From Serinus canaria (taxonomy: Eukaryota > Chordata > Aves > Passeriformes > Fringillidae), in NCBI RefSeq assembly GCF_022539315.1, contig NC_066316.1, positions 11,525,108 through 11,589,107 on the forward strand: a stretch of DNA of 64,000 nucleotides, read 5' to 3'. Positions 47,128 through 61,312 of the stretch are shown piece after piece. The position numbers were made by a program, and so were the translations under genes. The notes beneath the pieces are model-generated. The model saw only the letters and a program-made list of their open reading frames with translations, did no database searches and was not told the DNA's origin. The first letter of the stretch is position 1. Each line of letters starts with the position of its first letter.

Positions 47128-49830
47128 TCATTTCAAGAGTTTTTGCATTAAGGTATGCTATTTCTGTCAGAGGGGGAGTGGTTGGTTTTTTTTACTGTCA
47201 TTGGGATACTGGTTGGTAATTTGTTCTGTTTCTTTCCTAAATTAATTCTCCTAAATTTCTCCAAAATAACAAAACAGAAACATCTCCAGTATATAGGGTG
47301 ACTTGGGATGCAGGGTGTGGGTGGAAGAAATGTCCAATGGGTACAAGTCAGTATGCTGCTGTACTGAAATATAACAGTGGAAGAAGCCTGAGGGTCCTGA
47401 GGGAGTCTGACACTGATAGATATTGGGTTTGATCTGATCTTTCTCTAAAAAAAATCCAAGAAAAAAAATAAACAAGAAAAAGAATCTCCCTAAATACATA
47501 AACATGCAAACACTTGGCTACAGGCTCTGTGCTGTGTTGCCCTGGATGTTGGTGACAGTGCCCTGAAGTTTGGGAAATGTGATCATGGCCACCTGGGTCT
47601 TTCACAGTACTGATCCAAATTTAAGTCTCATTTTTTGTAAAATATTTTATTACTGTTAATGGATGGGATGTGGGAGTCAGGGATGCAGTTACAGTGGCAC
47701 AGAGGGTGCAGACAGATTTTAAGATGTGTGTTGTAATTACCACCAGAGTACCAGCAGGAAACACTCTCAGTGATGCATTTAGAAATTCAGCACTACTGTG
47801 ATGCTGATAGTTTCCCCACCACTAACAAGAGCTACCTCATTTTTCCTCCTCCTGTGAGAGGACTCAGTGTTTGGAATATGCATTTGAGAAGGGATGTAAT
47901 AAATTACCCAGAAAACTGAGGGATTTTTTTTTCCCACTTAGTGTATTTTCCCTTAAAGAATTCCCTTGGGTGTTTTTATTTAAGCAAATGAAAGCTTAAA
48001 GACATTTGTACATGTTCATGTTTCTCTAAGTGCATGAATCTACTTCCTAGATTCTTTTTTTTCTGTGTCATGGAGTTAGCCATAAGAAGTTTATTTGTGT
48101 CCATTCATGTATTACAGGTAGGGCTGATAAGAGTTTCTGTAATTAAGGTGTTCAAGCACTTCTTCTTCAGAGAAACTGAAAAAAAAAAAAAGGTTTTATA
48201 GCTCTTCAAAACATTAATTTGAGGGAAGATTTTATTATAACAGGATCATCTAAATTTTATTTACATATATATATAACTTTTAACAAGAATGTTTGACGTT
48301 TTTGCAACTAAAATATGATTAAGCAGGTTTCTTTTTATTATTTTAAAGAAAAGGTGAGTGAGTCATCGAAACACTCTACTATTCATTCTTTGAGTCAGGA
48401 AATTTGAATGGAGCATAGAGTTGCTGTTAGGAATGCTCTTTTAATGTCTATTTTTAAAAGCTCCAAGTCTTTGAAAATATCTAGTTTGCTGGAGTTCAAC
48501 AAAGTTCATAATTTTGACCGCTGAGTTTTCCAAAGCTTCTGCTTGGATGGGGCATGGTTTAGCACAGGACTGAAAAAACCTGTCTGGACATTATATATAA
48601 TGTCAGTGCTAGCAACAAAAAGGAAGAATGTTATTTCCCTTTTCCAAGAAGAAAAGCCCCTCCTGGGGATTTTTCCTGCTGGTCACTGGAGTGAGAGCTG
48701 GAATTTGAGGAGGAGGCAGGCATATGCTGGTGACAATGTGAAATAAGGGGAAAGGACAAAACCTACAAGTGTAGAGGTGGTGGACAAAAAAGAATAGGAA
48801 AAAAGTCTGAAAACTGTGAGCTGAAAGTTGTAAAACTGGGATGGTTCCATCTCCTCACCTCTGAAAAACGGTGGGAAGATAAATGGAATGATCTTTATAA
48901 AGCATCACATAGGCTAATGATGAGCAGCACAGAAACACCCAGGAGGATATTAATAATTCTGTCTTCAGAACCACATTTGTAAATATGCAGTAAATAAGGC
49001 CTGGGGCAGTACATTGAACAACAGGCAGAAAACGAAATATTGAATTGCTGCTCACTGAGTGAGTGCAGTCCATTCTATGCACAAAAAGAGACAGGAAAAG
49101 TGCTGTGAAAAAGTATGTTTGAATTATCAAAGGTTATATCATAATCAGCAGAGAAAAGGGAAACTGAGCTGGGGCAGATCTAGCAGCCTTAATTGTTTCC
49201 TCATCTAAGGGAGTTTGTCTTTATGATCTTAATACAGTCCTTTTTAGTAGTTTTGTGTTTGTGAAGCTGTAGATATGTAGCACAAAATATTATCTCATGA
49301 AGCTTGAAAAAGCACAGGAAAGCAGCAGGGTTTAAAGAACAGATTTCTGTTCAAGTAGCACAAAAACAATTTCACTATTGGAATGAGGTTGGAGATATGT
49401 AATTGCATGCTATCTGGCATGGGTGTACTTATCATGGTGATATAAATGTCCTAATTGTGCTTTTCATGCCCATCCAGCATTCCCCAGCTCACTATTCTAC
49501 TGAGAATTTAAGAGCAGCTCTAACATGCTGGAAGGAACGAGACAGAATATTCATGGCAATTGGGATGCTTTCTCCCACTGAGATGTGTTTTGTTTGTAGG
49601 TAAACATGGAGTAGGAAGGGCCCCTTCTCCAGAAGCAGCGTTTGCAGTTCCACAGGTACTGACTTAGCAGCTCTGCATTGCCTGGCTGAGTGAGCTGGAT
49701 TCCTCTGAATAAGCACATGAAACGTGTACCTGGTGTTCTCATTAAAGCCAAGGGCCATTCATCTCTCTAATTGCAGCAATGCCCTCCAGCATAGTTTCAT
49801 CCCAAATGCACCATTCTTCTTCTGCGTGAA

Positions 49831-49854
49831 CAAGTGACTTTTTTAAGTCACTTG
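49831..49854. repeat. Perfect short hairpin (10-bp stem, TTTT loop)
   Basis: CAAGTGACTT at 49831-49840 and AAGTCACTTG at 49845-49854 are exact reverse complements around TTTT. The next bases contain a small direct repeat of GGAGCCT. No associated gene is seen. Confidence 0.85.
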
Positions 49855-52800
49855 GAGCCTGGAGCCTGGCCAGGCAAGAACAGAAAAAAAACACTGGCTG
49901 TGATATCACACCAGGATATTACAAGATGAAAAATGGAAGAGGTCAGGCAAGGTGGTGGGACTTTTCTTTCAGGCTTCTGGAAGTATTGGCATGTATTGCC
50001 TGAACATTATGGTCATATTATCTAATATTCCCCACAAACTAATCAGAGTCATTGCTTAATAAGTAAAGATTTTCTAAAATGCTGTGTTAACCTTTGGGGC
50101 TCCCAAGCTTTTTTCTTCTTGAGGAAGAAAAGGCAAGAGAATTGGGCCTGGGAGCAGGATGAGCAGCCAGGAGAAAGCTGCAGCGTGCACTCAGTGGAGC
50201 TCTCTGAGCACATATGATGAGCTCAGGAAAAGGGTTCCTTTTTAAACCAGCCAAGCCAGTGAGCAGGAATCAGGATTATTTGGGCTGGGTTTACAGACTC
50301 TGCATCCTCTCCAGACCTGGAATTTATTTGCACTTTGTAGGACAACCCAACAGTCTCAGAAGGAACAGACTGGTGTTTCTGGATTCTTTGCAGGTTGAGT
50401 TCATCACTGTCAAACATAGTTTGCATGTCTGATTGATTCATTTTAGCCCTGGGCTGCCTGCAGTAAATTTTCACCACTGAAGATTAAGAAGTAACACTAA
50501 ATATCATTTACTTGTCCTAAGGACATGTACTGAGATGCTTCTTTTCCTTTTCAATGGGCAAGAATCACTCCATTAGCTTCAACATTTATCTCACATGTTC
50601 TCTGAAGTGAGAATTTTCCTTCTGTGGTCTACCAAGCTAATAGAAACAGTGCATAAAATATTAGAAAGGAGATTACTAGAACTAAAGAGCTTTAAGGCCT
50701 TATTGAGTATTTTATATTTTATAACATATGAACCTGATGTTTCTCTGTTGTGTGCTTTCTGCCTCAACTGTTTATGTACTACTGCACCAAAATGTGAAAG
50801 AGCTGATCTGAGGCACAAATCCTAAAAGAGTGGTAACATCTACCACTCCCTGAAAATTTTCTGAATTTACTGAAATTTTCACCCTTTGGGTAATGAGTTT
50901 TTTACTGATAACACCTACCTTTAAAATGCTGGAAAATCCAGAATATCATATACAGTATTTTTTAATGCAATTTAGTGAGTTGTATTAAAACAATAGAAAA
51001 AGAAACCTTGGTCCCCTGAATTCTGGCATTTCAATTATTTTTTTCCTGTGAAAACTCCCAAATGGATCCTATACTACCAGCAGCCAGATCCTCTCTGTCT
51101 TAGAAATCAATTTGTGCTTCATGGCACCATATGACATGACAGACGGGACCAGACGTAAATGAATACAAACCCAGGTGCATCTTCATGAGAGCTCCTCTCC
51201 CTTTTCCTCTCCTTTTCCCCCTCCTTGTTTTCATTCCTTAAGAGCTGAAGCTTGAAAAACAGTTTTCAAACCAGACCTCCTGTTCCTGAATACGTGGAAA
51301 ATCAGTTGTTTACATTGATTAACCTTGTGCACACTGGAAATATGATTTGGTTTTGTTTTTGCTAAACCTTGAAGATTTGATGACTCAAAAAGCCCTATTG
51401 ATATGTGGGGAGCTAAATTTCACTATGCCTCTGGATTATTGTGTGTCCCCAGCACCCAGGGAGATGGAGCTGGTGTAATTTCAAGTGTCCTTAGGCAATT
51501 AGATAGCAGGATGCCACCCTGCATGTGTTAGTAGTGGCAAAGGTCTTAATAATTATTTACTCAATAGATAATAGTGGTTGCTGTATAATTGCACTCAAGG
51601 CCCAGGCTGCAGTCTCTGATACTCTCTGTACTGTGGGTGTTTGATAGTGGAATAGTGAAACTTTTCATCTTTGGGCAAATTTCAAGTGCAAGCTTCAAGT
51701 AAACTGCAGTGTCTTTTAATGGAATCCAAGACTTGTCTAGGAAGGTACATATGAGCCTGTAAATATACAAGGTGGAAACAGCACGTGACATTCATTATAA
51801 CTGGAATATCTCTCCTTAAGTTGCCCTTTCAGAGCTCTCATCATCTGCTCAGAGACAAAGGTTCAAGCCCAAGCAGGGTCAAAGCATTGCATGAGTCAGA
51901 CATGGGGCCAGCTGGACCAGAGAGGGGTTTATAGCTGGCACAAAGCACTCACATTGGCTTTGCTCCTGCCACTATTTCCACCACGATGTCTGGGGAAGGG
52001 TTGTGTCCATATCTTGTGGATAAAACATTTGTTGTTTTACTGCTGATTCCCCCTTGACTTGCTTTGTCATTGCCTTCCCTTCCAGAGGAGGGGAGAAGAT
52101 GTTTGTTCTTTCCTCCTCCTCACCACAAATGAACTTGTGGCTGGATTCCATTTAGGATAATCTGGTGCATGTGCTTGCCATCCCCTTGTGTCCAAGAACA
52201 ACTGTATTGTATTGCTGGAGAGATAAGGTATTTGCAATGATCAACCTTGTGTACACTGGGAATATGATTTTGTTTTGTTGTAGGTGTATTCTCCTTTTTC
52301 TCTACTAAAATACAGGAAGGTAACTGTGTTCTTTCCTTTATGGTTTGGTATGATCTCCTGCTCTGCACAGACAGAGATCACTTGTGTGGGAGAGAGAGAG
52401 CAATTGTTTATTGATGTGATGGAAGCAAATGAAGGCAATGTAAAGGGCAGGTAAATGGCAGCATCTCTTTGAAAGGCATGCAGAGTCTCTCCTGCTTCTT
52501 TTGAGGTACTGGCAAGTCTGGCCAGTAACTTGCCCTAAGGGGAGTCTGAAATGCACCACTAGAGTGAAAGTTCAGAATATGAGTAATTAAGGAAGTCCTT
52601 ATCCCTGTTCTCATTTTATCTCTCTTCTCTTTCAGTGGTGCTTGTTTCCTCTCCACAAAGACAACAACAGCTCTGAGAGCTGATAAAACAAAGCTTGGCA
52701 CTGTCCCAAGCCAAGGTATCTTTCTCTGGGGCTGCATCAGCCTCAGCTTCTCACTTATCCTGCAGTTACGTGATGATTTTTCATAGTCTGGATTGGCCAC

Positions 52801-53155
52801 CTTTGCTAAGAAGGAATTGGGATTGCTAACTGTGGTTGTGCCTGTGTTTGGATACCAATATTAAATATATTTGAAAGGTCTTTTGTGGGCAGACATGAGC
52901 TCATTCTGCCTGTGCTCCAAGCACACATATTAGTCTGCTAATGCAGGGAAAGAGTTTATTATCTCAGGCTGGTGCCATATCAGCTGTGGCTACAAGGTCT
53001 CAGCTGGGTGTGAAGAGCAGATAAAGTCACCTGCAGCTCCAGCTTAGCCTTAAGTGCTCAGGATCAGATCCTTCAGCGTGGCAGCTATCCTTCAGTGGAG
53101 GGAGTGACTGTGGATTATCTCCACATTTTTCTTGTCCTTTTTCCAACCTCAGACA

Positions 53156-53204
53156 CTTGTGTGCTACCAGTCCCCAAATGATTCTTGTGTGCTACCAGTC
53201 CCCA
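53156..53204. repeat. Two-copy direct repeat, 28-bp period
   Basis: A 21-bp sequence starting CTTGTGTGCTACCAG at 53156-53176 recurs exactly at 53184-53204. Confidence 0.9.
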
Positions 53205-53486
53205 GATCCCTTGTGAAAAGGGATCTTCCTCCTCAGTCAGAGGACAGCCTTAGCCTGAGGTGCTCTTGAGTTCAGCCCAACACTCTCAAACACAGAAGTA
53301 GCTAGCTGCAGTTTGAGAGCAGTTTCAGGTTTTCTCAAATGGACTCATTGATGATACTGATTTATCAGATTAGGTGAGATATTTTTGTTGGTTTATAGAC
53401 AGCTGAGAAAATATCAATCTTTGTTTATATACATGGCATCGCAGTGCTGATTTTATAGTTTTTTGACATAGAAATTTTTAAGAAAA

Positions 53487-53536
53487 TATCAATATTCAAG
53501 AGAATATTGATAAAATATTGAATTGAAAATTCAATA
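53487..53536. repeat. Two adjacent perfect AT-rich hairpins
   Basis: TATCAATATTC (53487-53497) pairs with GAATATTGATA (53502-53512) around a 4-base loop. Three bases later TATTGAATT (53516-53524) pairs with AATTCAATA (53528-53536) around GAA. The motif GAAAATATCAAT also occurs near 53406, and CAAGAGAATAT is repeated just after the second hairpin, so the block is built from related AT-rich pieces. Confidence 0.85.
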
Positions 53537-56500
53537 AGTCTTCAAGAGAATATCAAAGTAGCTAACAGGTAGTGCTTTCTCACCCGCTTAAAAAATTAAA
53601 CTCCCCTGATATCTGATTGGTGTAATATATTATTTTATAGCACCTTATTGTTCTATATTTAAAGGAAAACAAAAAAATAAGAGGCTTGTGCCTAGGTCAT
53701 GAGACTGGATCTAATAAACCAGATATTTCTAGTGTTGAGAAAGACAGAAAAGGCCCTGAAGGAATTGTTGCAGAGAAGGACCAAGCATCCCATGTCTAGT
53801 CTCATATAGTTTTGATACAATGAATACTGTTTCACTTTTTATTGCTATAGCCTATACTGCCCTGTTTGCAATATGTTTCTGCACACGGTCTTATATATGA
53901 TTTCCTCTACAACTTGTGTATAAATCACAATGTTCATCCCCTCCATCCCTCTCTCCTTTCAGATCCATCTTTAGCTATCAAGCAGGAATGCTCACTAACT
54001 TTGTATTTTGACTTTTTGTAGTGTCTTTCAAGAAAGCACACGCCCCTCTGAAACACCCTGACAGCAGCTGAATCATCTTCTGCCTCAAGTTGAACTGAAC
54101 CATTTGCAAACCACAAGTCATTGTTCATTTAAAAAAGTTATTTAAAAAGCCAAGGAACCTCCAAACCAGCCCAGAACAGGTCTGCCAAGCAGAGGTATAC
54201 CCAGGAGTACAAAACTGAAGCACTGACCAAACTGTTTGTGTGCAATAATTGGCAGCGAAAGCCACGCACTGCTCTTCCTCTCATACGTTTGTTACATGCA
54301 GAGTCTCTGTCTAATAGGTTTCTCTAGAATCAATATTTACAACAAAAGCTCATTCATGTGTTGTTTTCCAGTCCTTGACAAGATGACAAAAACATTTAAA
54401 GTACAGCATTAAGGAATGCAAAGTGTCAGAGAGTTTTTAAATCAATAAGATTCCTTGGTAAAGTGCACTGCTGCTTTGGGGCACGCTGGTTTTATAAATA
54501 CCAAGCATTTGTCTGACATCCCCACAGTGCAACTCCAGTTGTGTTTGGCAGGAAACTTGTGGAGCATTTGTATTCCCCAAAAAGATATTTATGAAAGAGA
54601 ATCTAAACCAGGCTGACACACCTGGAATTTGGAGCACTCAGTGCATAATCTAGAGCCTGCAAACTCAAGGCTGTTTATTACAGTGTTTCTGTTGGCTGAT
54701 GTCTAAACAACTCCTTAAATTGTCATTACTGATGGCTCTGGTAATAAGATATCACAGAAAGCAGATGCTCTAAGAACTGGGGCAGACCAAAGCAGAATAC
54801 ACAGTTCCAATATGATAGTCAAGATGTGTCTCCAGAATGCACAAATTACTTCAGAGAATCTATTAACATTATCTCTGTGCATCCTACATGCAAAGTACAA
54901 TGATTATAAATCTAGCAAAACATAAAGACTGAAGCATTCTCTCCTGTTGGATTTTCAACTGGACTCTCACTCCTTGGAAAATCTCTGTGCTCTAAATAGC
55001 ACACTGTCTCCATGGCAATGTGCAATTCAGTTTTTAACTTTTCAGTGCATAAAAATGGTAATTTGTTTGTTTTAAGAACTCCTGCAGTTGTCACAGCTAT
55101 GAAAGCCTCAGGACTGGGCACTTTCCAAGAGCAGCCAAGCCACCAGGTTAAAGACTGGGTTAACTGCCAGGAAGTGCCCGACCTCAAGGTCATTGTTGTC
55201 TAATTATATTATTATTTCCTGTCAGCTCAGCTTATGATGTGGCACTCCAAGCATTAGGCAGTCAGCACACTCAGAGCATTCACAGAAATTTTGTTTCTTT
55301 TGTTCTTGACGTTAAGGACTTCTTTGTAAATGAATGCAGCCTGTGATGAAGTAGAAGCATAATAAATCCTGTGCCCAGAGTGCCTGACTTTCACAGCTGC
55401 TATGGATACAACCCTTCTTTTTCATTTTTAATTTGTGATAAGGGTACAAATTGTCATCTCCTTGAGGAAGCAAGGCAATAAGTTTGTGGTTTTAGCATTC
55501 TTTCTGTATTGTTTAATCCTTTGATGGCTTGGCTGTCTGCTGTAAAAATCATTGGCCTTGAGACTGTCAGAGCCCTGCCTGGTGAAGTGCTAAGCATTTT
55601 GGTTTCAATCCAACAGAGCACTCAGGCAGATGTTCAGCTTCAAGTATGCAGGTAATTTTACTGGAGACTAGGAAAAAATCTCTTGTCCTAACCTCAGAGC
55701 CTTTTGTGATTTTCTTGACTAGAACTGGAGAATTCAGTACCAATGGGATTTAACCTATGGATCAGCAATTCCTCAATCTTGAGCTCTGAAAAGAGCTTGA
55801 AGGAAATTCAGCTTTTCTTGGTATTTTGGCTAGTAATTGGGTTGTCAACCCTTACAAATAAATCTTTTAATACAACAGAAATTAGGGTGCTGCCATGATG
55901 CATACTGCCATGGAGAAAAGGAAGTGGGAATGCTTTTTGCAAATTCCATTAAGCTTAGGACCAGTATTTAAGATTTGAATGAGGGAGAATTCCTTCACAC
56001 TACAATGACCTGCATGAACATAACACTTCTTCCCATCTCTCCTCAACTGCACTGGGATGATTCCCACTAATATGTCTAGGTCATAACAGTGAATTTGTTC
56101 AAACTAAGTGCAAAGAGCTTGAATCATGCTTGGTTGTCTCCCTAAATCCCACATCAATCCATGGACAGTGCAGTACCATGGCTTACTTTCAAAACATTTA
56201 AAGAATTTGTAGATTATGTTAGCAGGTATAGTTAAGGGATGGTTGGAACTGAGATGGGAAAGTAATTATTTTGTCAATGATTCCCATAGGTTTCTGTGTA
56301 TGGGATTGTCCAGCTGTGATTCACAGAACAAGACCTCTTCTCTTGTGGGCAAAATTTGCCTGGAAAATTAGGATGTGGGACATTGAGGTTAGGAAAGGAC
56401 TGGAAATAGTGTTGACTGTTGGTACCAATAGCACCAACCATAAATAAACAGATGACAGGATAAGCACTGAGGGACAAGTCATCTCCATGGAGTTCAGTGA

Positions 56501-59500
56501 TTCCCCATCCACTGCCATCACATCAGGCACTGTTTTTTATTCCCCCTTAGGCATTCCATCTGCACAGAACAGGATCATACATCTTTGGGAAATAAAGAAC
56601 ACAACAGAATTTTGAGCAAACTGAACCTGGAAATGCTTCTTGCTCAGCTAAAGAGAATGACAAGGTGGCCTTGGAAAATGACACACTGCAGGCTGGCACT
56701 GGGGAAAATGCAAATGCAGAACCAGAAGGTGTTTGAAAATGTGGGGAAAATGATGGAGAAACAGCTTAAAAATGCTTACTCATTTCCTTCAAATCTTCAT
56801 GCTGGACAACAGGGATATATATGTGCTGTAAAGAAAGGTACATCCCAGACAGTAAGTTTACTTTTATTTTTATAATTTGCTCCATTGGAGCAACAGTATA
56901 GACTCTTCAGGATTTGGAGGCAGGCTGGGCATCATAACTGAGTAAAACAAGGATTCTTATTTATTCCAATGTTTGCTCATAATGTAGATCCCAGCATGGA
57001 TAAAGAGAGAGTAGAACTCAGTTCAATCCTGAGCCATATTATTTACATATTTCCTCCTAAGCACAGACTGTAAAAACCTTCTCATAAGGCTGGGAGGGGC
57101 ATTTGTAACCTATTCTCAATAAAGGAACATCTGCCCAAAGCCACTGCATTTCCCAAATAATTTTTTTTTAAACTGCATTTATAGAGAAAGGTCATAAAAA
57201 TCCTAGAATAAATTACCTGATCATAGATTCTCTAGAAATGATGGGGGAATGGGGGGGAGTTGTGAGTTCTGCTAGCTTATTTGCTTTCTAAACAGTGATG
57301 CTGTCACTAAGCATCTTGACACCAAACATTTTGACTAATATTTTTTTCCTACTTTGTCAACTTGTTCTATTAAAATACTTAGGGAAACTGAGGCCATCCC
57401 TTTCTGTTCTCAAAGGTTGTATTTTTCAGTTTAGTAGTGCCCACATTTGTTATAATGCTATGAAACAAGTCTGAAGAGCTTTGCAAAGATGTTAAAACTG
57501 GTACAAGGCACTCTCCTGCCTACAATGAGATCAAAATCTGGCATTTAATCCCTTGGAATACCATATACCAGAGTGCAGACTCTCTAATCTCTATCATTTC
57601 TAAATAAAGAGAAGTGAAAGCTCATGCATGCAAGAGAATACAGAAAACTCCAGAAACAGGTTACATGTTTTAAAGCTATTCTCTGGATTTAAAAGGTTGT
57701 GAGTAGATCATACTAAAATATGGGAATGAAAAGAATAGAGATAGAGCCACATTAGCATAGAAAAATGTTTAGACCATTTTTTCATAGATAACATTCCTGT
57801 ACTTCCAGTCCTCAGCGGTTGTGAACAAAATTGTATTTCTGTAGAAATGGGCATCACTTGCAATTTAACAAAAATTGCAAGGAAGCATGCATCTCTGGAG
57901 GGTTCACCATGTTCTGGTAGCTTTGTGTCTTGTGCTCATAATTAAATCTCATCTGTAGAATGGTAGAGCTATGAAACCCAGTTTCTGGTTATCTGTCACT
58001 GTTCCTCATAGCACTTGGGGGACCACCTCTGTCTTCTCCCTCCTTGGCCCACTCTGCAGTATGCTCTCATGTTCAACAACCAGGGAAGAACTTGTGATGA
58101 GCCCATGCCAAGATGTCAGTCAAGGACCTGGGAAAATAGCCAGAAAAACCTGTCCTTGTGTTGGGCTAATTAACTCTTGGCATGTTTGTAATTGTTCCTA
58201 TTAGTTAGGGGCACTTGCTAGGTGCAGCACTAAAAAGATGGTGGCAGGGAACCAGATGAAAGGGAACTTTAGAGACCTCCTGTGTTTGAAAGAGCAATAA
58301 AAAGTATTAACCAGGACTGCAACCAATTTGGCAGGGCACTCAGAAGAGTCCAGCCTTAGCATCACTTCAAGTTGCTGCTATGAGCAAGATTGAGCAGCTG
58401 GCAGGATTGTGAGCGTGACCCTCCCTCGCTCCCCCCAGCTCCCTGTGTGGTGCCAGAGAACATATGCTGGAACATCATGGAATTCCCCAGCAAGATGTGC
58501 CCTCAAGGCCTAGGCAACTGTTGGTGACAGTTGTAAAAAGGGCATCACCATCATTTTAGTGTCCTGACCTGGCACAAATGCTAATGGCAGATGCTGGTGG
58601 CCCCTCCGGTAAGGAAATAGCTGTTGGCTCTGGACAAATTTACTGGAAAAGAAAAGGAGCATCAAATTCATTTCCTACTGATGTGTGTGAATCCATTCCC
58701 ATCCCCATAAAGCAAAAGGACATGGGCTATGAACATGGTAAATCAACATTTCAGCTTATAAGACATCAAAATGATTACAAATCATTATGATGGCTCTTTG
58801 CCCTTCATAATTACAGTCATGAGTTTGATTCGAACCTCAGCGAAGTCAAAGCAAGGCATACATTGATTTCACTGTGCTCTGGATAGGATGAAAGACAAAA
58901 TAATCTTGTGTATATCCACAAAGCAAAATGTATAATGTGCCTCAAGAGCTTTCCCATGAAACATTAATGCATGTGAGTTACTCCCCTCACACAGACAGCT
59001 CCCCTGTATGAAGACATGCTGCTGCATGCTCTGCCCACCCCTTACAGCAGCAGCCCAGATCCTGTTCCTTGAATCTCATCTTTGCCTATTTGTTTGTAGC
59101 CTGAAAAGTATTGCAAGTATTAATATAGAGCACAGGCAGAAATGAGGCAATTCATAAATGACTCCTTTTACTGAATGTTACCTAGAAATGTATAGCTTGA
59201 GGCACTGCAGCCAGAGAACTGAAATTAACTGCCCACTTGTGTGAGTCACTGAACATATTTCCACAAAAGCAATACATATTCATCTTTCACTCATTACAAC
59301 CTATTTTTTCTGAAGGTATGTGTCCCTGCTTAGACTTTGCTCAGTGCTGAGCCCACCTTTACAAGTATATTATGCTCAGTAGCTTGCTGCTGACTCCCCA
59401 AAGGCAGGTTTTCATGGATGTTTTTTTTTCAAAGCCTGACCAAAATGTTGCATGTCTGTCTTTTGTTATATGATCAGCAGAATTCCAGCAGGTGCAACAC

Positions 59501-61312
59501 TGACATCAGAAATGCCAATAAAATTGAAATGAAGGAATAAATATTCTTGTAGGAGGAGTCAGTCCTAGCTTTAGGTTCTTTTGCATGTTCATTTAAAAAT
59601 GATAACTCACCACACACAGAGAATATAATGTTACTTTCATGAACCATGGAAACAGGAGTAATCACAGAGGGGTCTGGTTTTGCCCTGCGTGCAGATGAGG
59701 ATCTAGCAGAACATTTACAGTAAATCCTCTTGTTTCTTTAGTGGGTGACATTTCTTTAAGAATCTCTGCTTTGTTTTTCCTCCATTTCCTCCAAGACATG
59801 GCTCATACTTTACAGCTCAGGAATAGCAGATTATGGTTAAATTTGTATATAGTGATTTTTAAATCTGAGATATAAAAACAAAACCAAAAACCAACAAACA
59901 AAAAGAAATCCCCAAAAGTACAGAATATTTAGTATTTATTTTTTCCCCTGCACCTGTTTCATGACTCAGATTTGTAATTCTCAGTCACTTCCATCAGCAA
60001 AAGACTGATGGCTATGCCATGGTGTGTTACAGGTAGATAAGAGATGCACCGTTGTCATTGTGTTTAAGATGTCAGGAGCCACAGAGATTAAATTTCACCC
60101 TTTCTACAGTGGCTTGACTGCTACACAACTTGATGCTTAGATTATTTGCACATACCAAACTTTTTGCAACAGAATTAAGCCGTGACAACTTGATTTCTGA
60201 GAGGTTTGCCTCACCCATTCAAACCCTGCACTAATTAGGCTTAAACCAGCTCTGGTGATTTGAGAATGCAATATGTTCATTGAAATCACTTTTCTCAAGT
60301 CAGTGTTTTACTTCTTGGTGTCTCCAATTAGTATTTTTTTAAAAAAAAAGTTAAAAAGGGAGTTTTAGTAAATGAGCACTCTCCATTGAAATATGTATGC
60401 TTAGGACAGAAAATTCCACATCTTTCAGCTAGAACTGAGGTTCATTGTAAAGCATTCTGTATACAGATACACAGAACAGAATTTGGAGCTTTCTGTACAA
60501 GCTACAGACAGGAAAAATACAACACAATCACTTTATTTGCTTTTTTATTTTACCAAAAAATTGTTCCTTGATCCCTGGGTTGGGTTTTTTTCCTTCGATT
60601 CCAGTCTCACTCGTGCAGTTCCTGTGGTCAGTCCCACATCCTGCAAGGGATGAAAGAAAGGAGGAGAAGTAATGACAGAGCTGGCAAAACCTCTGAGGAC
60701 TCTAAAATGGATCCATAGCACAGGTGGGAAAACAAAACTTTTAGAAACACTTCTGTCCCACACCTGAGTATTTGGGCCCAGCCAAGATACAGTGAGTTGA
60801 ATCTGGGTTGGGAATATTGAGTTTGTACTGATTTCAGAGGAGCCCAGCTTTCATGACAAAATGAAACTGCCCAAGTCTGCTTCTAGGAGGAATAGGTAAG
60901 CTGTTGGAGAAGCAGGGTCTTATGGTGCTATGTTCCATGGAGCTCAGAAAGATTCCTGCCACATGAGTTCTATAAACATTTACACAAAGTTATGTGATTA
61001 AATCCTCCTGCAGAGGCTTCAAAACTCCCTAATTTTATGGCAGCTTCTTGAAGTCTGCTGTGGTTTAAGTGGGTGTTTATAGGTATTGGGAGAAGGGCTG
61101 CTTCATTAAGTCACCCAAGCCTTGTGAAGTGTTACAGCACAAGCAGAGCAGCCACAACCCTGCTGTGACAGATCAAACCTAAGGAGAGAACAAAAGTATT
61201 ACAGGTGTGTTCCAAACCAGGCTAAATCACAATAAGAGCTGTCCAGCTCATACAGTAGTGCTCTGTCCCTGTCTCCAGGTTCTGAATTTCCTTAATGAAA
61301 ATTACCTAACTG
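53537..61312. other. Gene desert, fifth part
   Basis: No gene recognised. Frames such as 56585-56875 (96 codons, plus) and 54912-55193 (93 codons, minus) have no known similarity. Simple sequence includes an A/C-rich stretch near 59875-59912. A GATTCGAACC sequence near 58828 resembles a tRNA T-loop on the minus strand but does not extend to a T-stem. Confidence 0.55.

Larger units (their letters stand above)
43735..53155. other. Gene desert, fourth part
   Basis: No gene is recognised. Frames are mostly 60-90 codons. The longest are 52408-52800 minus (130 codons) and 45609-45977 plus (122 codons), without known domains. An AT-rich, low-CpG stretch near 45000-45350 is unusually free of repeats and could be a conserved non-coding element, but this cannot be judged from one genome. 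A short direct repeat and a perfect hairpin in this stretch are listed separately. Confidence 0.5.

Noticed and set aside
58820..58850. tRNA-like T-loop sequence GATTCGAACC (minus-strand GGTTCGAATC)
   Set aside because: The bases on either side do not pair to form a T-stem, and no acceptor, D or anticodon arm can be placed at the right distances.
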